From: Parasponia andersonii
Lineage: Eukaryota; Streptophyta; Magnoliopsida; Rosales; Cannabaceae
Direction: 5' to 3'
NCBI GenBank assembly: GCA_002914805.1
Contig: JXTB01000167.1
Span: forward strand, 397,201 to 461,200
DNA: 64,000 nucleotides
Shown: one piece after another, positions 11,166 to 24,000 of the stretch
How positions within the stretch are numbered: position 1 is the stretch's first letter
Layout: every line of letters begins with the position of its first letter
Translations under genes and position numbers: made by a program
The notes under the pieces: model-generated
What the model was told of the DNA's origin: nothing
Databases searched by the model: none
The model's input: only the letters and a program-made list of their open reading frames with translations

Positions 11166-12905
11166 TTAAGAATTTACCTCATCATTCTCAAGTAGTACTA
11201 GATACTTAGGCCAAGATGTTAGTGTATCAATTGTATTGATAACTAGGAAGATATCGGCAAATGGAATGGGAATAAGGAGGACTGCGTGCTTGTTCAATAC
11301 CTCTTTGATTGAACCTCGAACATGATCCTTGCCTAAATCCATCTCATGAACTGTAGTTGTTCTAATATTCACAATGAAACCGATGGCAACTATCTCATTA
11401 TCTGGTTCTACCATCAACTTACACGGTATATACTGTATATTGAATATATTAGTATAATTATATAGTATACATATAAAAAGATAGAGAAGCTACACTAGTA
11501 TAGTTTTTACCAAGAGTGGCATTGCACTATTGTCTTCTATTTCAGGTATCTTGACATAAAATTCAGGCTTTTTGGGATTATCAATATCCATCTCGGCATC
11601 TTCAACATCAATCTGGAGCTCATTGATAGTAGTTTTTGCATTCCTTTTTCAAAGTGCATTGATAGATTTCAAAATCATGTTTTGAAGCTTGTCAAATCTT
11701 TGTTGGAATTTAATTTATTGCTTTTGGAAGAATTCTTTATATATTTTTTTTAACCTACTAATTTTTTCCTCTAATGCTTTGTCTCTTTATCTCTCATAGT
11801 GAAATTGGCATTCGTGTACTTCTCTTAATCCCCCACCGGGCCTCTTAAACAGTTCTTTTTATGCTACAAATTTATCTTTACCTCGAGCATAACCTGGGTA
11901 ATCAAGAGTTTCCAATGCTTGAGTAAGAATATTATTGGATCTAATTTCAATGATCTCTCCCTTGTCCCATTGCTCATATAACATATCCTAAAAAAGTAGT
12001 AAATATATATTTAGTTAATCAAATTTTTAGATATAAAAACCAAAGTACATATAATAAATAGAACTTATAATTCTTTCACCTTTTTCTCTTGTACTATTAG
12101 CTGGATTTTTTCCACAGCTTAGCCTTCTCAACTGAATGTACACTCCTTTTGGATTTTTTCTGAATTTTTTCCACAGCTTAGCCTGCTCAACTAGATATAC
12201 ACTTCCTTCTTCTTCTTGCATTTCTCTTTCCAACCTTGCGAAAGACTTATGAGAAGTGCGATGTGAATATTGTTGTTTTGCATATTTTTCTTGGTTTTTC
12301 TTCCTCAATTCTGGAAAGTTGGGATCCATTCTTGATGCAATAAAGACCTTCTATTGTTCATTAGTGATGTAACAATTGTTGTTGGTAGAACTACTCGTGT
12401 ATATGGATTTTCTACAGCCTATACAACATCTTCAAAGTACATCCTAACATATTTACTAGTCAATGATGACTTGTGGTCACGCTATTTCTTACTCACTGAT
12501 GACCACACATAAGCTCTATTACCTAGACTATCAATTTCTAGGAATGTACTCTACAACAAAATCAAACAAAACATGAATTAAGCCATATGGTAGCATAAAA
12601 AAATAAAGTATGATATGAACAAGTTAGTAGATAACTTACTTTCAAGTTGTCCCATATGACAGTGTAAACTTCTTCTAGAACATTAGGCCAATCAGGCATA
12701 GTAATTAGAACTTTGATACGAGCTAACCAATCAAGATATAACTCAAATCCCGATGCCCAATACCCAACTCATTGGCCCAATATGTTCCACTCTAAAGGAA
12801 TTAGTTCTCCCCTATTTCTCATTTTAATGATTTCTTTACACTGTGTAACCCCTCTTCTTGCCTTTTTCTTCTGATACTCTAGATGATCCTCATTTGAATG
12901 ATCTC
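11166..12905 (-). pseudogene. Ptta/En/Spm-type second CACTA protein (Transposase_24-like)
   Basis: Read on -, pieces follow the order of the plant Ptta/En/Spm family. Near 12880-12660 there is RRGVTQCKEIIKMRNRGE and a WPNVLEEVYTVIWDNLK-like block. At 12329-12027 comes MDPNFPELRKKNQEKYAKQQ and HRTSHKSFARLEREM. At 11417-11166 the C-terminal block reads TTTVHEMDLGKDHVRGSIKE and PIPFADIFLV, like the usual VHGxPLGxxxVxVxV segment. The family is thought to act with TNP2 in binding the element ends. Stops and gaps remain between pieces, some of which are likely introns, and a 59-bp duplication shifts the frame at 12105-12210. I regard it as broken. Confidence 0.65.
12105..12210 (-). repeat. 59-bp imperfect tandem duplication
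   Basis: ATTTTTTCCACAGCTTAGCC occurs at 12105 and again at 12164, and the similarity continues for roughly 45 bases. The period is not a multiple of three, so the two copies are read in different frames within the Ptta/En/Spm-like gene. Confidence 0.8.
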
Positions 12906-13035
12906 TCATCGACCTAAACAAATAAAAAAAAATATTAGTAAACAAAATAACTCTTATTAATCAATTTTTTCAAATAATGAAAATAAATACATAATACAAC
13001 ATATACATATTTAATTCACCTTATATTATTTTATC

Positions 13036-16000
13036 CTAGCCAATATTAATCCATACACCATCACCATCATCCCGAGAATATGACCCTGTAGTACCTTCTA
13101 TAGTATCAAAACCATAAATATCTCCCAAAGCTATATTAATTGTGTTAAGCTTATCAAGTACTTCAACTTCAATAAGATTATCACTATTTCTCATGTTTCT
13201 TAGTTCTATAGAAAGTACTATAGACAATCACTATCTAATGGGTCAGTAATATAAAATATTTATTTTTCTTGTGAGGCTAAAATGAAGAGATCATCTTTAC
13301 GACCTACTCTCCGTAGGTTAACCAACTTAAAATTGAAATCATCCACTTTGACCCCATGATTACTTTCAACCCAATCATATTTAAAAACCGGGGCTCTGAA
13401 TGCATAATAGTCGAGCTCCCATATCCTTTTAGTACTCCATAGTAGGTCATACTTCCTTCAATAGGACTCTTATACTTAACACTAGCAAAGTGTATAATTT
13501 GTGCAATAATACTAACTCCACTATTTCGATTAGCCTACATATTATCACGAGATTTGGTATCAAAATGTTGACCATTGATAACATATGACTCATGCTTAGT
13601 AGGCATAATTATGGTTCTTTTTGCAATCCATTTCAATTCTGCAGATACTTATTATTTGGATTGGCCAAATCAATTTCTTAAGAATCTTATTGCAACACCT
13701 AAGATCATCAATAAATTTATGAATCAAATAAGTTAGTTGTACTTACTTAATATAAAGTTGATTATCTGTTATATTTTCTAGCATAATCCTATGAGCTAGC
13801 TCTAAATCTATGCGATCAACGAGAGTGAGATTACCAACACCTATACCTTTGCTTTGAAATTTCGCTCACTGTCGAGGTTTTGGAATATCAATAGTTTGAG
13901 CATGACTAATATACTTTGAACAATATTCTATAGCTTCTTTAGCTATGTCATATTCAACTATACATGCCTTAGGATGATTTCGATTTCTAACATAACCCTT
14001 ATAAATTTTCATTAATCTTTAAATTGGATACATCCATCACAAATAAACGGGGCTACGTAACTTAATTTCCTTTACTAAATGTATAGTTAAATAAACTATA
14101 ATATCAAAGAACGACAGAGGAAAATATTACTTGAGAAGATACAATGTAATGTCAATTTCTTTTTGTAGTGATTCCAATATAGTTACATCCACTGCTTTAG
14201 CATAAATAGTATCAAAGGAAAAAGATAATTTTGTGATCGCGAATCTGACATGATTTTGAGAAATTTCTTAGATTGTAACTGAAAGTAATTGTTGCATCAA
14301 GGCATGACAATCATGTGACTTCAACCTAATTAGTCTTAAATCTTTTATAGATACTAAGTTATGAATGTTTGAGGAATAACCATCTGAAACTTTTATATTG
14401 GCTGAAGTCTCATATATTTTAATGTTTCTCTTTTTTTGTCACTTTAAAACAAGCCGTAGGTAAAAATGTTCTCTTCTCACCTAATTCAGGTGCTAATTCT
14501 TTTCTTACTCCCATTACCACGAGATCAAGACGAGTGACAATGCCATCTTTTATTTTTCTGTGTGTGTTAAGCAAAGTCTCAATAATACTATCACAAACAT
14601 TCTTCTCAATGTGCATGACATCAAGATTATGTTACAAAACATTATGCTTCAAATACTCTAACTTAAAGAAAATAGATTTTTCCAATAGTCACTCTTTGTT
14701 TCTTCCTTTTCTATGTCTTGTATCATTTTCTCCTTTCTTTTCTTATTTCTTTAGCTCTTTTCTTTCACAACTTTTCCAAATTTTTTAACTATTCGATTAA
14801 CTTGTTCAAAAATTTCCTCACCATTTAATGGACTAGGAGCACTTTCTATTTTTCCCATTAAAATGCTTTGTATATTTACGATAAGCATGATCAAGAGGTA
14901 GGAATCGTCGATGTCCCATATAAGCTTCTTTATTACAATGCTTCAATTTTATTACATGTGTATGCTCACCACATATTGCGCATGCTTTGTAACCCCTTAC
15001 ACAATGCCCGAACATATTACCATTTATAGGGAAATCATTGATTGTCCATAATAGTACTGCCCTCAAATTAAATGTCTCATTTTTCCTTGCATCATAACAA
15101 TCGATTCCATCCCATAGACATTTTAAATCGTCTATCAATAGTGCCAAATAAATATCTATATCATTCACAGGCTATTTAGATCCTGAGATTAATAGAGTGA
15201 TTATTGTAAATCTTCTCTTCATGCACAATCAGTAAGGAAGATTATAAATAATAAGTATAATTAGCCAACAACTACAATTATTACTCATTGACCTATGAAG
15301 GTTTATACCATCAGCTGAAAGACCAAGTCTAAGATTTCTAGGATCATCCTTTATTATTGGCCATATGTCATCTATTTTTCTCCAAGCAAGAGAATTTGCT
15401 GGATGCCGAAGTTTTCCATCTTTGATTCTTTCTTCATTATGCCATATTAAACTTTTAGCATATTTTTCATTCTGAAATAATCGTCTAAATTGAAGAATGG
15501 GTGGAATGTATTACAAATTTTTGCTGGGTCCTTTTTCTTCTCTTTGTTAGAGTGTTTCCTAGTTTTCCATCTCAAACTTTTGCGCACAGGACAACTATTT
15601 ACATCTACAAACTCTTTGCGGTACAATATACAATTATTTGGACAATCATGTATCGTTTCATACTCTGTGCTAGTTGAACGTAATGTTTTCTTCGCTTTAT
15701 ACATAAAAGTAGGTATGTTGTTATTTTCTAGGAATATCTCTCCTAATAATGAAAGCAATTGAGAAAATCCACTATCGCTCCACCCATTACGAGCTTTTAA
15801 ATTATAAATCCTAACCAAAAATGACAATTTCGTGATTTTTGTATCAGGATAGAGATTTTTCTCTGTATCCTTCACTAATTTCATGAATTGATCCAGATGA
15901 TTAGCAAAGTTTTCTTCAACATCATTAACTATATTTACCGGATGATCTTTGTATTCCTCGAAAACATATTCCTTTCTAGCTCTTTTGTTAGGGAAATTTT

Positions 16001-16237
16001 TTTCACTTGCAAGTTTTCCCTCCCATATCCATCTCGTATAAAATGAATCTATTCAATTAAAAAATAAATATTCACTTACGTCAACATCTCTCATATAATT
16101 AATGTTATCATACTTAATACATGGAATAGAGTCATATTAGGATGTACACTATTTTCTTTGGCATATCTTAAGAAATGTGCAACCTCATCTTCATACTCTT
16201 TTAACAATTTACTCTTTGTCATCCAACTTTTATCTAT
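13036..16237 (-). pseudogene. CACTA transposase TNP2 (TnpD-type), decayed
   Basis: On - the order of a plant TNP2 transposase is visible. A transposase-associated N-terminal block begins DKSWMTKSKLLKEYEDEV (about 16234-16180); the expected initiator codon reads ATA at 16235-16237, so the start may be lost. The Transposase_21 core follows in three open pieces: 15884-15447 (NCILYRKEF), 15168-14833 (NDIDIYLALLIDDLKCLW, YMGHRRFLPLDHAYR) and 14616-14419 (MHIEKNVCDSIIETLLN). A DUF4218-like part (about 14360-13860: SHDCHALMQQLL, WWMYPI, GYVRNRNHPK) and a DUF4216-like part (about 13420-13240: FRAPVFKYDWVESNHGVKVD) come next, then a tail to 13036. The usual second Cys pair is damaged (CPVRK in place of CPxCG). 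Several stops interrupt the parts, so activity is unlikely. Confidence 0.8.
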
Positions 16238-17159
16238 TACTAATCACTAAAATTCAACAAAGTTTCCCCTTAAAAATTGACTAACCCCTGCAGAAAATAG
16301 TACACACCACCAATCTATATTTCAAACCCAAGTCAATGTCTCACATTTTAACTTTGTAAACCTCCAAATTCATCTCATTTCATACCTTTGTATTAAATTA
16401 ACAAAGTTAGTAACTTAACCACTAACTTATTTTGTTAATTATACTTATATTTTTTCAACTAAGGATTATGTAAATTCAAAATATTATCTATCTAATATTA
16501 ATAACTATATAATCTATCAAATAAATAATATATATATATATATTACACATATAGTAAAATCACATAAAATTAAGCAAAATTAAGCAATTCCTGACAATGT
16601 GGTCACATTAACAAACTATAATTGTTAATGACCATTAAAAAAAAAAAAACATAATAACATACATTTCATTTCACTTTCTATAATTAAAAGAAATTTCAGT
16701 ATAAATAAAAAAATAAAATAAAATAACATCAAAGTGACCTAAAATCTAACAATACTCCAAATTTGATGCTAGACTTGTTATACTCGTTCAAATTCTAATA
16801 CAACCAAAAACTACACAAAATCACAATCACATTTGACATAAAAACAATTCAGCTTAAATAAAAAAAAATAAAAAAAAAAAAAAACCTCCAAGTGACCTAA
16901 AATGCAACAATATTATAGATTTGATGCTAAAATTGATATTTCCAACTAAATTAGAACCTAAAACAACTAAAAAATATACAAAAAATAATACTATTACACA
17001 TTATTCAGGAATTACAGTAGTTAATTGTAAAATTTTCTAAATAAATTCTAAGTTAAAAAGTTGTTAAAATACAAATAAATCATAAAAAATTCAAACATAT
17101 AAAGCATACTCAGATCAAATGAAATGATTTGAGCTAAATAAAGGTGATTTTGGCTAGAA

Positions 17160-17480
17160 AACAGGCTGGAATAGGAGCTACTGTGCGCAGAAGAGCGGAA
17201 GAGAACTAGTTCGGTAGCTGGAAGAAGGAGAGAAATAAGAAGAAGTGAAGGTCGAATTGGTCTCAGCGCTCTTTAAACGGTCTAGAACTGCCGTTAAAGC
17301 CTTTTAAATCACATTCTTGGCAATTCCGCTTTAACCACTGAGAAAAAGTTTTTGAAAAAATAGACCCTTAACAGCGATTAGACCTGAATTGCTGAGAAAG
17401 GCCTTCCAGTCTAGTATAACGACGATCCTCTATGAATTATCGTTAAATGCTAGTAATTAAATCTATTTTTTTTTGTAGTG
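17160..17480. repeat. Right subterminal repeats and terminus of CACTA
   Basis: Motifs such as CTGCCGTTAAAGCC, GCAATTCCGC, GCGATTAGACC and ATTATCGTTAAATG recur before the terminal TTTTTTTTGTAGTG, which is CACTACAAAAAAAA on the other strand. This defines the right end at 17480. Confidence 0.8.
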
Positions 17481-19280
17481 ATGTAGTTAGTAGTAGTGGA
17501 CAATCATTAATTAGGAAATAACAAATCCGAAATTCTAGGAGAGAAGGAAAACAACTTTTTCTGCTATAGAAATATACGAATTATTTATTTTTTATTATTA
17601 TTACTATTATTATTATTATTTTGAATGAAGTACACATGTTATCCTAAGTTAAAATAAGTTTAGATGTAAAATAAAAAAAAATATCGAGGTAATACATGAA
17701 ATAAAAATTAGAAAAAAGAGAAAATTTATATACTTAATAAATTATACGACTATTTTCACTAACTGAGGCTAGCTCAATTAGTCTAGAATTCTTAGAAGTA
17801 TGTAAGATAGGAGGAGTTCGAATCTTTATGCTAGTTTATATATAAATTTTATAATAAAAACTAGAAGAAAAAATTACATGACTATTTTGATTAAAGAAAA
17901 TTAGTTTTCATTAAATACTTAAGCTAGGAAAAAAGAGAGTGTATAAATTTTAAAAAAGAAGAAAAATATACTTGTATATAACTGGTCATAACAATGATGA
18001 GAGATAAGAAATAAAATAGAATGAGAATAAAATTTCAAGAAATCAACTATGGAATAGGAATAAAAGTACCAAAAAAAAAAAGATAAATGGAAAAAAAAAA
18101 AAAACTGTCTAACTCATTAGGTCATAAATATGTAAGTCACACTAGCTTTCTATATTTATATAAATATTAATTATATTAGACTTATTAGTAGAATTACTAA
18201 TATTATTATAATCATTAGATCAAACTCTAATAGTATAAATTGGAGTAAACATCTATGAAGAAAAAAACAAAAAATTTTATTGAAACCTCACCTAATATAA
18301 TTATAAAATAATATATATGCATATATAATTAATAATGTCATGATTTAGCAACTTTTAAAAAAAGATTATTTATAGGAGTCAAAATATTAAAAAACAAATG
18401 ATGATACTTTATGTGATTTTCCAAATAATCTACCAATATATATGTATATGTATCTACTTTTAACTTTGGGCATAGATTCAAACTATATTCATTCTTATAT
18501 TGAGATAATTAAAAAAAAATCATGAAGTATGACCATTATGCAATTTTAACCATATTTTTGACTTTTGAAAAATAATATCTCCATATCTCAAATTTCTACA
18601 AATTTTTACTTTTTGTGTACAAATTGGATAATTTATGCTAACTATATTCAATTATTTTTAATAGATTTTTTTGCGTTAGTCTATAAAAATAAGATATTAT
18701 CAATTCAGATTCTGTGTTTAATAAAAAATTTGTTAGTCAATTTATATACGGAAAATACAAATTTATATAAATTTAGAATGTGTAGGTATAATTTTTCATA
18801 AGCCATCGATATGATTAAATTTGCAAAAAGACTATACTTAAAGGTAATTTTTTACAAATAACCATCTTAGATTTGATAATTATGATACATAAACTACACA
18901 TTTCAAATATATTTTATTATTGTTATATCTATTTAATAAGTATCAACTTTGGGGTATTTTGTCAAAATAGTTATTATTTCATTCTATCTTAACTACCAGC
19001 GAAATTTAATAATCGTAATTCGGACATAAATTCTAATGTTAAATCAAGCATAAGAATTAGATTCGATATGTTATTCCAAAACTTTTCTAATTCCAATATA
19101 TCATATTTCTGTTCGATTCCATCAAACCAAAAGCCATTTTTATTCCAATCACTATTATTATTTTGTAATCGTAATCCTTCTGAAAAGCTGAAGAATAAGG
19201 ACTCCGTTCTTGAGCTAATTTACATTAAACTCAACTTCTTTTTTTGCCCTATATGGAAACCAAAAAATTAGAAAATTTGT
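17481..19280. other. AT-rich intergenic DNA without a gene
   Basis: No supported coding region is present. There are ATT/TTA trinucleotide runs near 17585-17620 and long A runs near 18070-18105. A tRNA-like word pair at 17768-17825 is listed separately. Confidence 0.5.
17766..17830 (+). repeat. tRNA-derived SINE-like head (candidate)
   Basis: GCTAGCTCAATTAG (17768-17781) resembles a pol III A box and GAGTTCGAATCT (17814-17825) resembles a B box, about 35 bases apart as in tRNA-derived SINEs. No cloverleaf can be drawn confidently, so it is not a tRNA gene. The tail is AT-rich. A similar pair occurs at 26513-26570. Confidence 0.35.
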
Positions 19281-19448
19281 TAATATAATATTTATTTCAT
19301 TTTATTTTATTTGTCAGTTTTGGTTTGGTGAATAGAATCCAAATAGCAATAGAGGTGTAACATAATAGAATATGAATATGATTATGTATGAATAATAATC
19401 ATTGTATTTGCTTTAATTAATAGAATGAAATAAAATAAATATTATATT
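19281..19448. mobile_element. MITE-like element with terminal inverted repeats
   Basis: TTAATATAATATTTATTTC at about 19280 is mirrored by the inverted AATAAATATTATATT at about 19434-19448, giving arms of roughly 30 bases around a 100-base interior. The arms are AT-rich, so chance cannot be fully excluded. Confidence 0.35.
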
Positions 19449-19595
19449 GACAAAAATACTTCTGTTCTTGGTATACATGCATTCATTATAAATATAACCC
19501 TTAATGTAAAATATATTTTTTAAAAACTCCATTTTTTTTATTGATCTTTGTATTCTTCTTTCTTTTTAAGTAAAATTTTTTTTTCTCCTGAATTA

Positions 19596-20160
19596 TGCAT
19601 AGTGTCTCGCTCTGCCCCAAACTTTAAAAGTTATATCATCGCCCCTAAACCACAAAATTGGTCACTCCGTCTGTTAAATTAAAAACTGTCATGCTTGGCA
19701 CATGACCTATTTTTAAAGGTCAGTATAGCAATTAGAAAAAAATGCACATATATAAAACAAATCAAAAATCAAAATTTCTATTCTTCTAGCGCGCAAATGC
19801 ACATCAATGGAAGTTGAAAAGCATATTGTCAAATCTCATTGCGTGCTTGTCTTAGAGTTTGAGCTTTTAATTAGAGTTGAGATTATACCAATTCTTTATG
19901 CTTCCATTGTTGTGCGTTTGCAACCAAGAAGAGGAAGAAGTGATTAGACATTTCTTTTATCTACTTTTTTTTTTCTTTAATATTTTTTTTATTCATTTGT
20001 ATTTTTTTCTTTACTAAATTATTATATTAACCCTCAAAAATAGGTTATGTGAAAACACATGATTTTTCATTTTTCTGTTAATTTAACAGGAAAAATTACC
20101 ATTTTTTTTTATGAATTGGGGGCAATGATTCAATATTAGGGGCTGTATTAAGTGGCATAA
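19596..20160. mobile_element. Fold-back or long-inverted-repeat element (candidate)
   Basis: The left part (19596-19725: GCCCCAAAC, TATCATCGCCCCTAAACC, CTGTTAAATTAA, ACATGACCTATTTTTA) is mirrored on the other strand at about 20030-20160 (TAAAAATAGGTTATGTG-like, TTAATTTAACAG, GGGGGCAATGATTCA, TTAGGGGCTG). Inner arms also match: GCGCAAATGCACATCAATGG near 19787 versus the inverse of CCATTGTTGTGCGTTTGC near 19905. The match is imperfect, as expected for an old long-TIR element. Confidence 0.5.
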
Positions 20161-20527
20161 AAGCACCTCTTTTAGCAGTAACAACTAAATTAGACAAAGG
20201 TTTACATCTTAAAATTACATATTTAAAAACACTTGCTACAATATATCGAAAGGAAAAAAAAACAAAATACTTACTACACTCCTTCACGACCGTCAAGATC
20301 CTCAAACCAAGTTTTTTTTTTTTTCTCTTCTTCTTGTATATACTTCCTCGGCTCCCTGATGATCTCTCCTACTAGTGACCACTGCTCACATGCATGACAT
20401 GTTTATTTCTACTTTTGCTCTCTTTATTTTTCACTATTATTTTATTGGCTTGATGAGTTTCGTTTTCCTTTTTTTTTTCTGCAACTAATTAATTAGGTAT
20501 AATACAATTTTTTTTTTATGTTGATTT
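20161..20527. other. No recognised gene
   Basis: Intergenic sequence between the fold-back candidate and the copia LTR. It contains T runs and a CT-rich stretch near 20315-20380, but nothing I can assign. Confidence 0.5.
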
Positions 20528-21005
20528 TGTTGGATCATAAACTTATTTTGAGCCTAAGTTCAAAACCCAACTTTATTAGTTGAAGTTTAACCTAAAATTT
20601 AATCCAAGTCCATCAAAGAGAAGTTTCTAGTGATTTGAATGTGATAGATTAGTGTGAGTTGTATTACTTTAAGTATGTGGTTAAGATTTATTTGTATTTA
20701 TTTTATTTATAACATTTTTTGTGGTGGAGGAAGAGTGACTTCAAGTATAAGTACCTCTCGCATTTTGAGCTCTAAATATCAAGTAAGAAGCAAAGCTTCT
20801 AAGAGTGAAGTGAGGAAGAAAAGAAACATAACTTCTAGTGAGTGAGTAAGCTTAAAAAGTGAAATTGAGAATTTTCTTTTGTACTAATATTTGAGTGAGT
20901 TATAAAGCTTATTTTACTTTCAAAAAAGTAGTAATATTTGAGTGAGTAATAAAGCTTGTTTTATTGAGTGACTAATAAAGCTTATTGTAATTATTTCTTT
21001 CCACA
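20528..21005 (+). repeat. 5' LTR of the 20528-24656 copia element
   Basis: It matches the 3' LTR from GGATCATAAACTTATTTTGAGCC onward in the same order. It is about 90 bases longer, because the motif AATATTTGAGTGAGT...ATAAAGCTT is repeated two to three times near 20888-20995. Its right end is set at CCACA by comparison with CCAACA. Confidence 0.75.
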
Positions 21006-24000
21006 ATTTGAAGATGAAGAAACACTAGCAGAGTAAGCAAAAGAAGTCCATCAAGAGACTACTTCTCCACCTACTTTGCCAAAATTATCCACTCGTGAAG
21101 ATTCTCCGCCATCTTTCTTAACTGAAAGGTGTAAAGAACATATAAAAAGTCTTAAAGATCTGTATAAGGTGACCGATAAACTCAAATACCTTACTCTACT
21201 TTGCCTCTTTGTGGACTGTCAGCCGATGAACTTCCAAGAAGTTGTGCAAGGTGAGAAATAGAGAAAAGCAATAATGACACTTGAAAATTATCCATTCTTC
21301 ACAAAGGTCATAAAGCAATTGTTGTAAAATAGGTGTAAAAGGTGAAGAAGAATACAAATAGAGAGCTAGAAAGATTTTAAAAAAAAAAGGAGTTAAAGAG
21401 TTGGAACTAACTACGACAAGATATTCATTTATATGGCACAGTTGGAAACTATAAGACTAATTATTTCTCTTGTTACTTAGAACAAATAAAAGATCCATTA
21501 GATAGATGTGAAGTTAGTATTTCTAAATAAAGTTCTTGAAAAAGAGGTCTATATTAAACAACTATTAGGTTATGAAATAAAATGGTACGAAGACAAGGTG
21601 TTAAAGCTAAATAAGGCTCTCTACGGGCTAAAGCAAGTATCAAAAGCATGAAGCAACTGAATTAACAAATAATTCCAAGAGAATAGCTTCACCAAGTGCC
21701 CTCATGAATATACTTTTTATGTTAAAACTAAAGATAGAGATATTCTTGTTGTATGCTTGTACGTAGATGATTTGATATTCACTAAAAGTAATTCAAGAAT
21801 GTTCGACGAATTCAAAAGAGTAATAAAATATGAGTTTGAAATGATAGACATCAAACTTATGACATATGATAATTCTATAAAAATAGAGTTATTTATAATC
21901 TTTTACTTATTAAAAATGTAGGTCTTTAGGTGCATTTTATTATAGATTTTAGATAATTTATTCTATTTTTGATATTAGGTATTTATATTTTAGTTTTATT
22001 TAATTTTATGTTTTTATATTTAAGTTTTGATAATTTAATTTAAGTTGATTAGATTTAATTTGAATTTTACTTTGATTTTTGATAGGTTAATCTGATTTTT
22101 TTTTAAAATTAAAAAAAAAAAGAGAAGAAAACAAAAGAAAATTCGGTTGAAACAAAAGTCACACGCGCGAGTACGGAATTGAATGGTAGAGGTGATTAAG
22201 ACCGTTTGATGAAGTTCGAGATCAATCTGGCGGGTGCATATCGTTCACGCGCGTAGGTGAGTGAGGGTTGGCAGACAGCTGGGGCCTGCGTTGTTAGCCG
22301 TTCAGTTTCCCTCTCTCGACTGTGTCCGATCAAATGCTTCGCTATCTGAGGGCAACCGTTTCTGGAGCCACTCAAAAATCAGCCACATTAGGCCAGTTGA
22401 CTTCAGATTTCTACTGTCTAATAAGACGAGAGATAAGTGCCGAGCTCATGCAAATGTACTGCATCGGATAATTGCCTAAGTATGAAAATACGACCTCTCA
22501 CAACCAGATAACCAAATGGCATTGGAATCGTGTACAAATAAACTCTTTTTTTTAATTATGAAAGAACTATGGGATAAGAAAAAAACACATTATTCTAAAA
22601 AGGGAAAGTAAGAGAGAGTAGTGGTAGAGTAGAGAAGATTTCTCTATTTAATTTTATTTTTCTATTTTAGTTTTTATTTTTTTAAGAAGTTTAAATTAAT
22701 TGTTTTAGTTTTTATTTATTTAAATATGAGTTAAATTTTCGTTTTTAGGATGTCAATGAATCTTAACTATGAATTTTAATTTTTTTTAGTTGATTTTTAA
22801 TTTCATTTTTCTTGTACTCAATGTTTTCGAGTTAATTGATTAAGAATTTCTAGATTGAAATAAAAAATGAGGTTGAGAATATGTTCACGAATAAAATAAT
22901 ATAAATTATATATGATATAAATATACTCATAGGTTTATGTAATTTTAAAGGAAATCATAAAATGTAATAAATATTTTTCTTAATTTAATTTACATAGGAA
23001 TATAGTAAATTATTAAGTGAAGATATTATTACTAAGTCTTGGAAGAGATTAGTAATATATATTAGGAAATTTTAATTAGCACTTGGGTAAATTAATTTGA
23101 ATAGGAAAATACAATATAAATTAAGATGATTGGGAAGGTAAAATTGGTGTCCTAGGTTGTTTTTTTTGCATTGATATTTTTCTCTTTTTATTTTCTCATA
23201 ATTTATTTGCTTACGCATTTTGTTTTTAATTTTATTTTTTACTTTTAGTCTTCTTATTTTAATTTCTTTATTTTTGAATTTTAATTTGTTAATTAAATTT
23301 AGGATTAGTCTAATTTCAGTACTTAATAAGAAATTTTAGTTAATTAATTTCCGTAAGAAGATATATTTACTTATTATTATATTACTTGTTCGTGATATTG
23401 TGCACTTATAATTAATTTCACAATAGCATACTATGTCAGCATAAAAGTCAAGCAAAAAAAGGAAGGCATCTTGATCTCCCAGGAAAGTTATATAAAGAAT
23501 ATCCTAAAGAAGTTCAATATGGATTATTGTAAGCCGATAAGCACACTAGTAGAGTGCCGAATAAAATTTTTTGAAGATGATGAAGCAAAAAGATGGATCC
23601 AATACTTCAAGAGCCTTGTTGGTCCTGCGATATTTGACATGCACAAGGCTATACATTCTTTTTATAATTGGACTAGTGAGTCATTACATAGAAACTCCAA
23701 CAATCACTCACTTCAAAGTTATAAAGAGAATTCTTTGTTACCTAAAAAGTACAATCAATCTTAGTTTGTCCTATTTAGTTTCTAATAATTATAGACTGGT
23801 TGGATATAGTGATAGTGATTGGGTCGGAGATACCGATGATCAAAAAATTACAAGTGGTTTTATATTTTTATGGGAGAAACTTTCTTCACCTGAGTATCCA
23901 AGAAACAACCGATTATCACTTTCTTAATATGTGAAGTTGAGTACGTAGCAGCTATATTGTGTATTAGTCATCCAATCTGGTTAAAAAAATTGCTAAAAGA

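Larger units (their letters stand above)
9086..17480 (-). mobile_element. CACTA (En/Spm-like) DNA transposon, decayed
   Basis: The right end is clear: reading inward on -, 17480 begins CACTACAAAAAAAA, the standard CACTA terminus. Both ends carry subterminal repeats rich in CCGTTAAA, TTACGG and AACGGTT words (9110-9450 and 17270-17460), typical for this superfamily. Inside, all recognisable genes are on -: transposase TNP2 first, then a Ptta/En/Spm-type protein, then a Ulp1-like protease piece. The left end is degenerate; a GCGCTATTATAAAAGAAG word at about 9085 is my best candidate, so the length of about 8.4 kb is approximate. The three bases after the right end are ATG; the partner duplication was not found. 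Confidence 0.85.

Noticed and set aside
17766-17830. Functional tRNA gene
   Set aside because: Only A- and B-box-like words are present; acceptor and anticodon stems do not pair convincingly.
22261-22479. 72-codon frame in a GC-richer stretch
   Set aside because: It lies inside the solo LTR; no motif or similarity, so the GC content is taken as an LTR feature.
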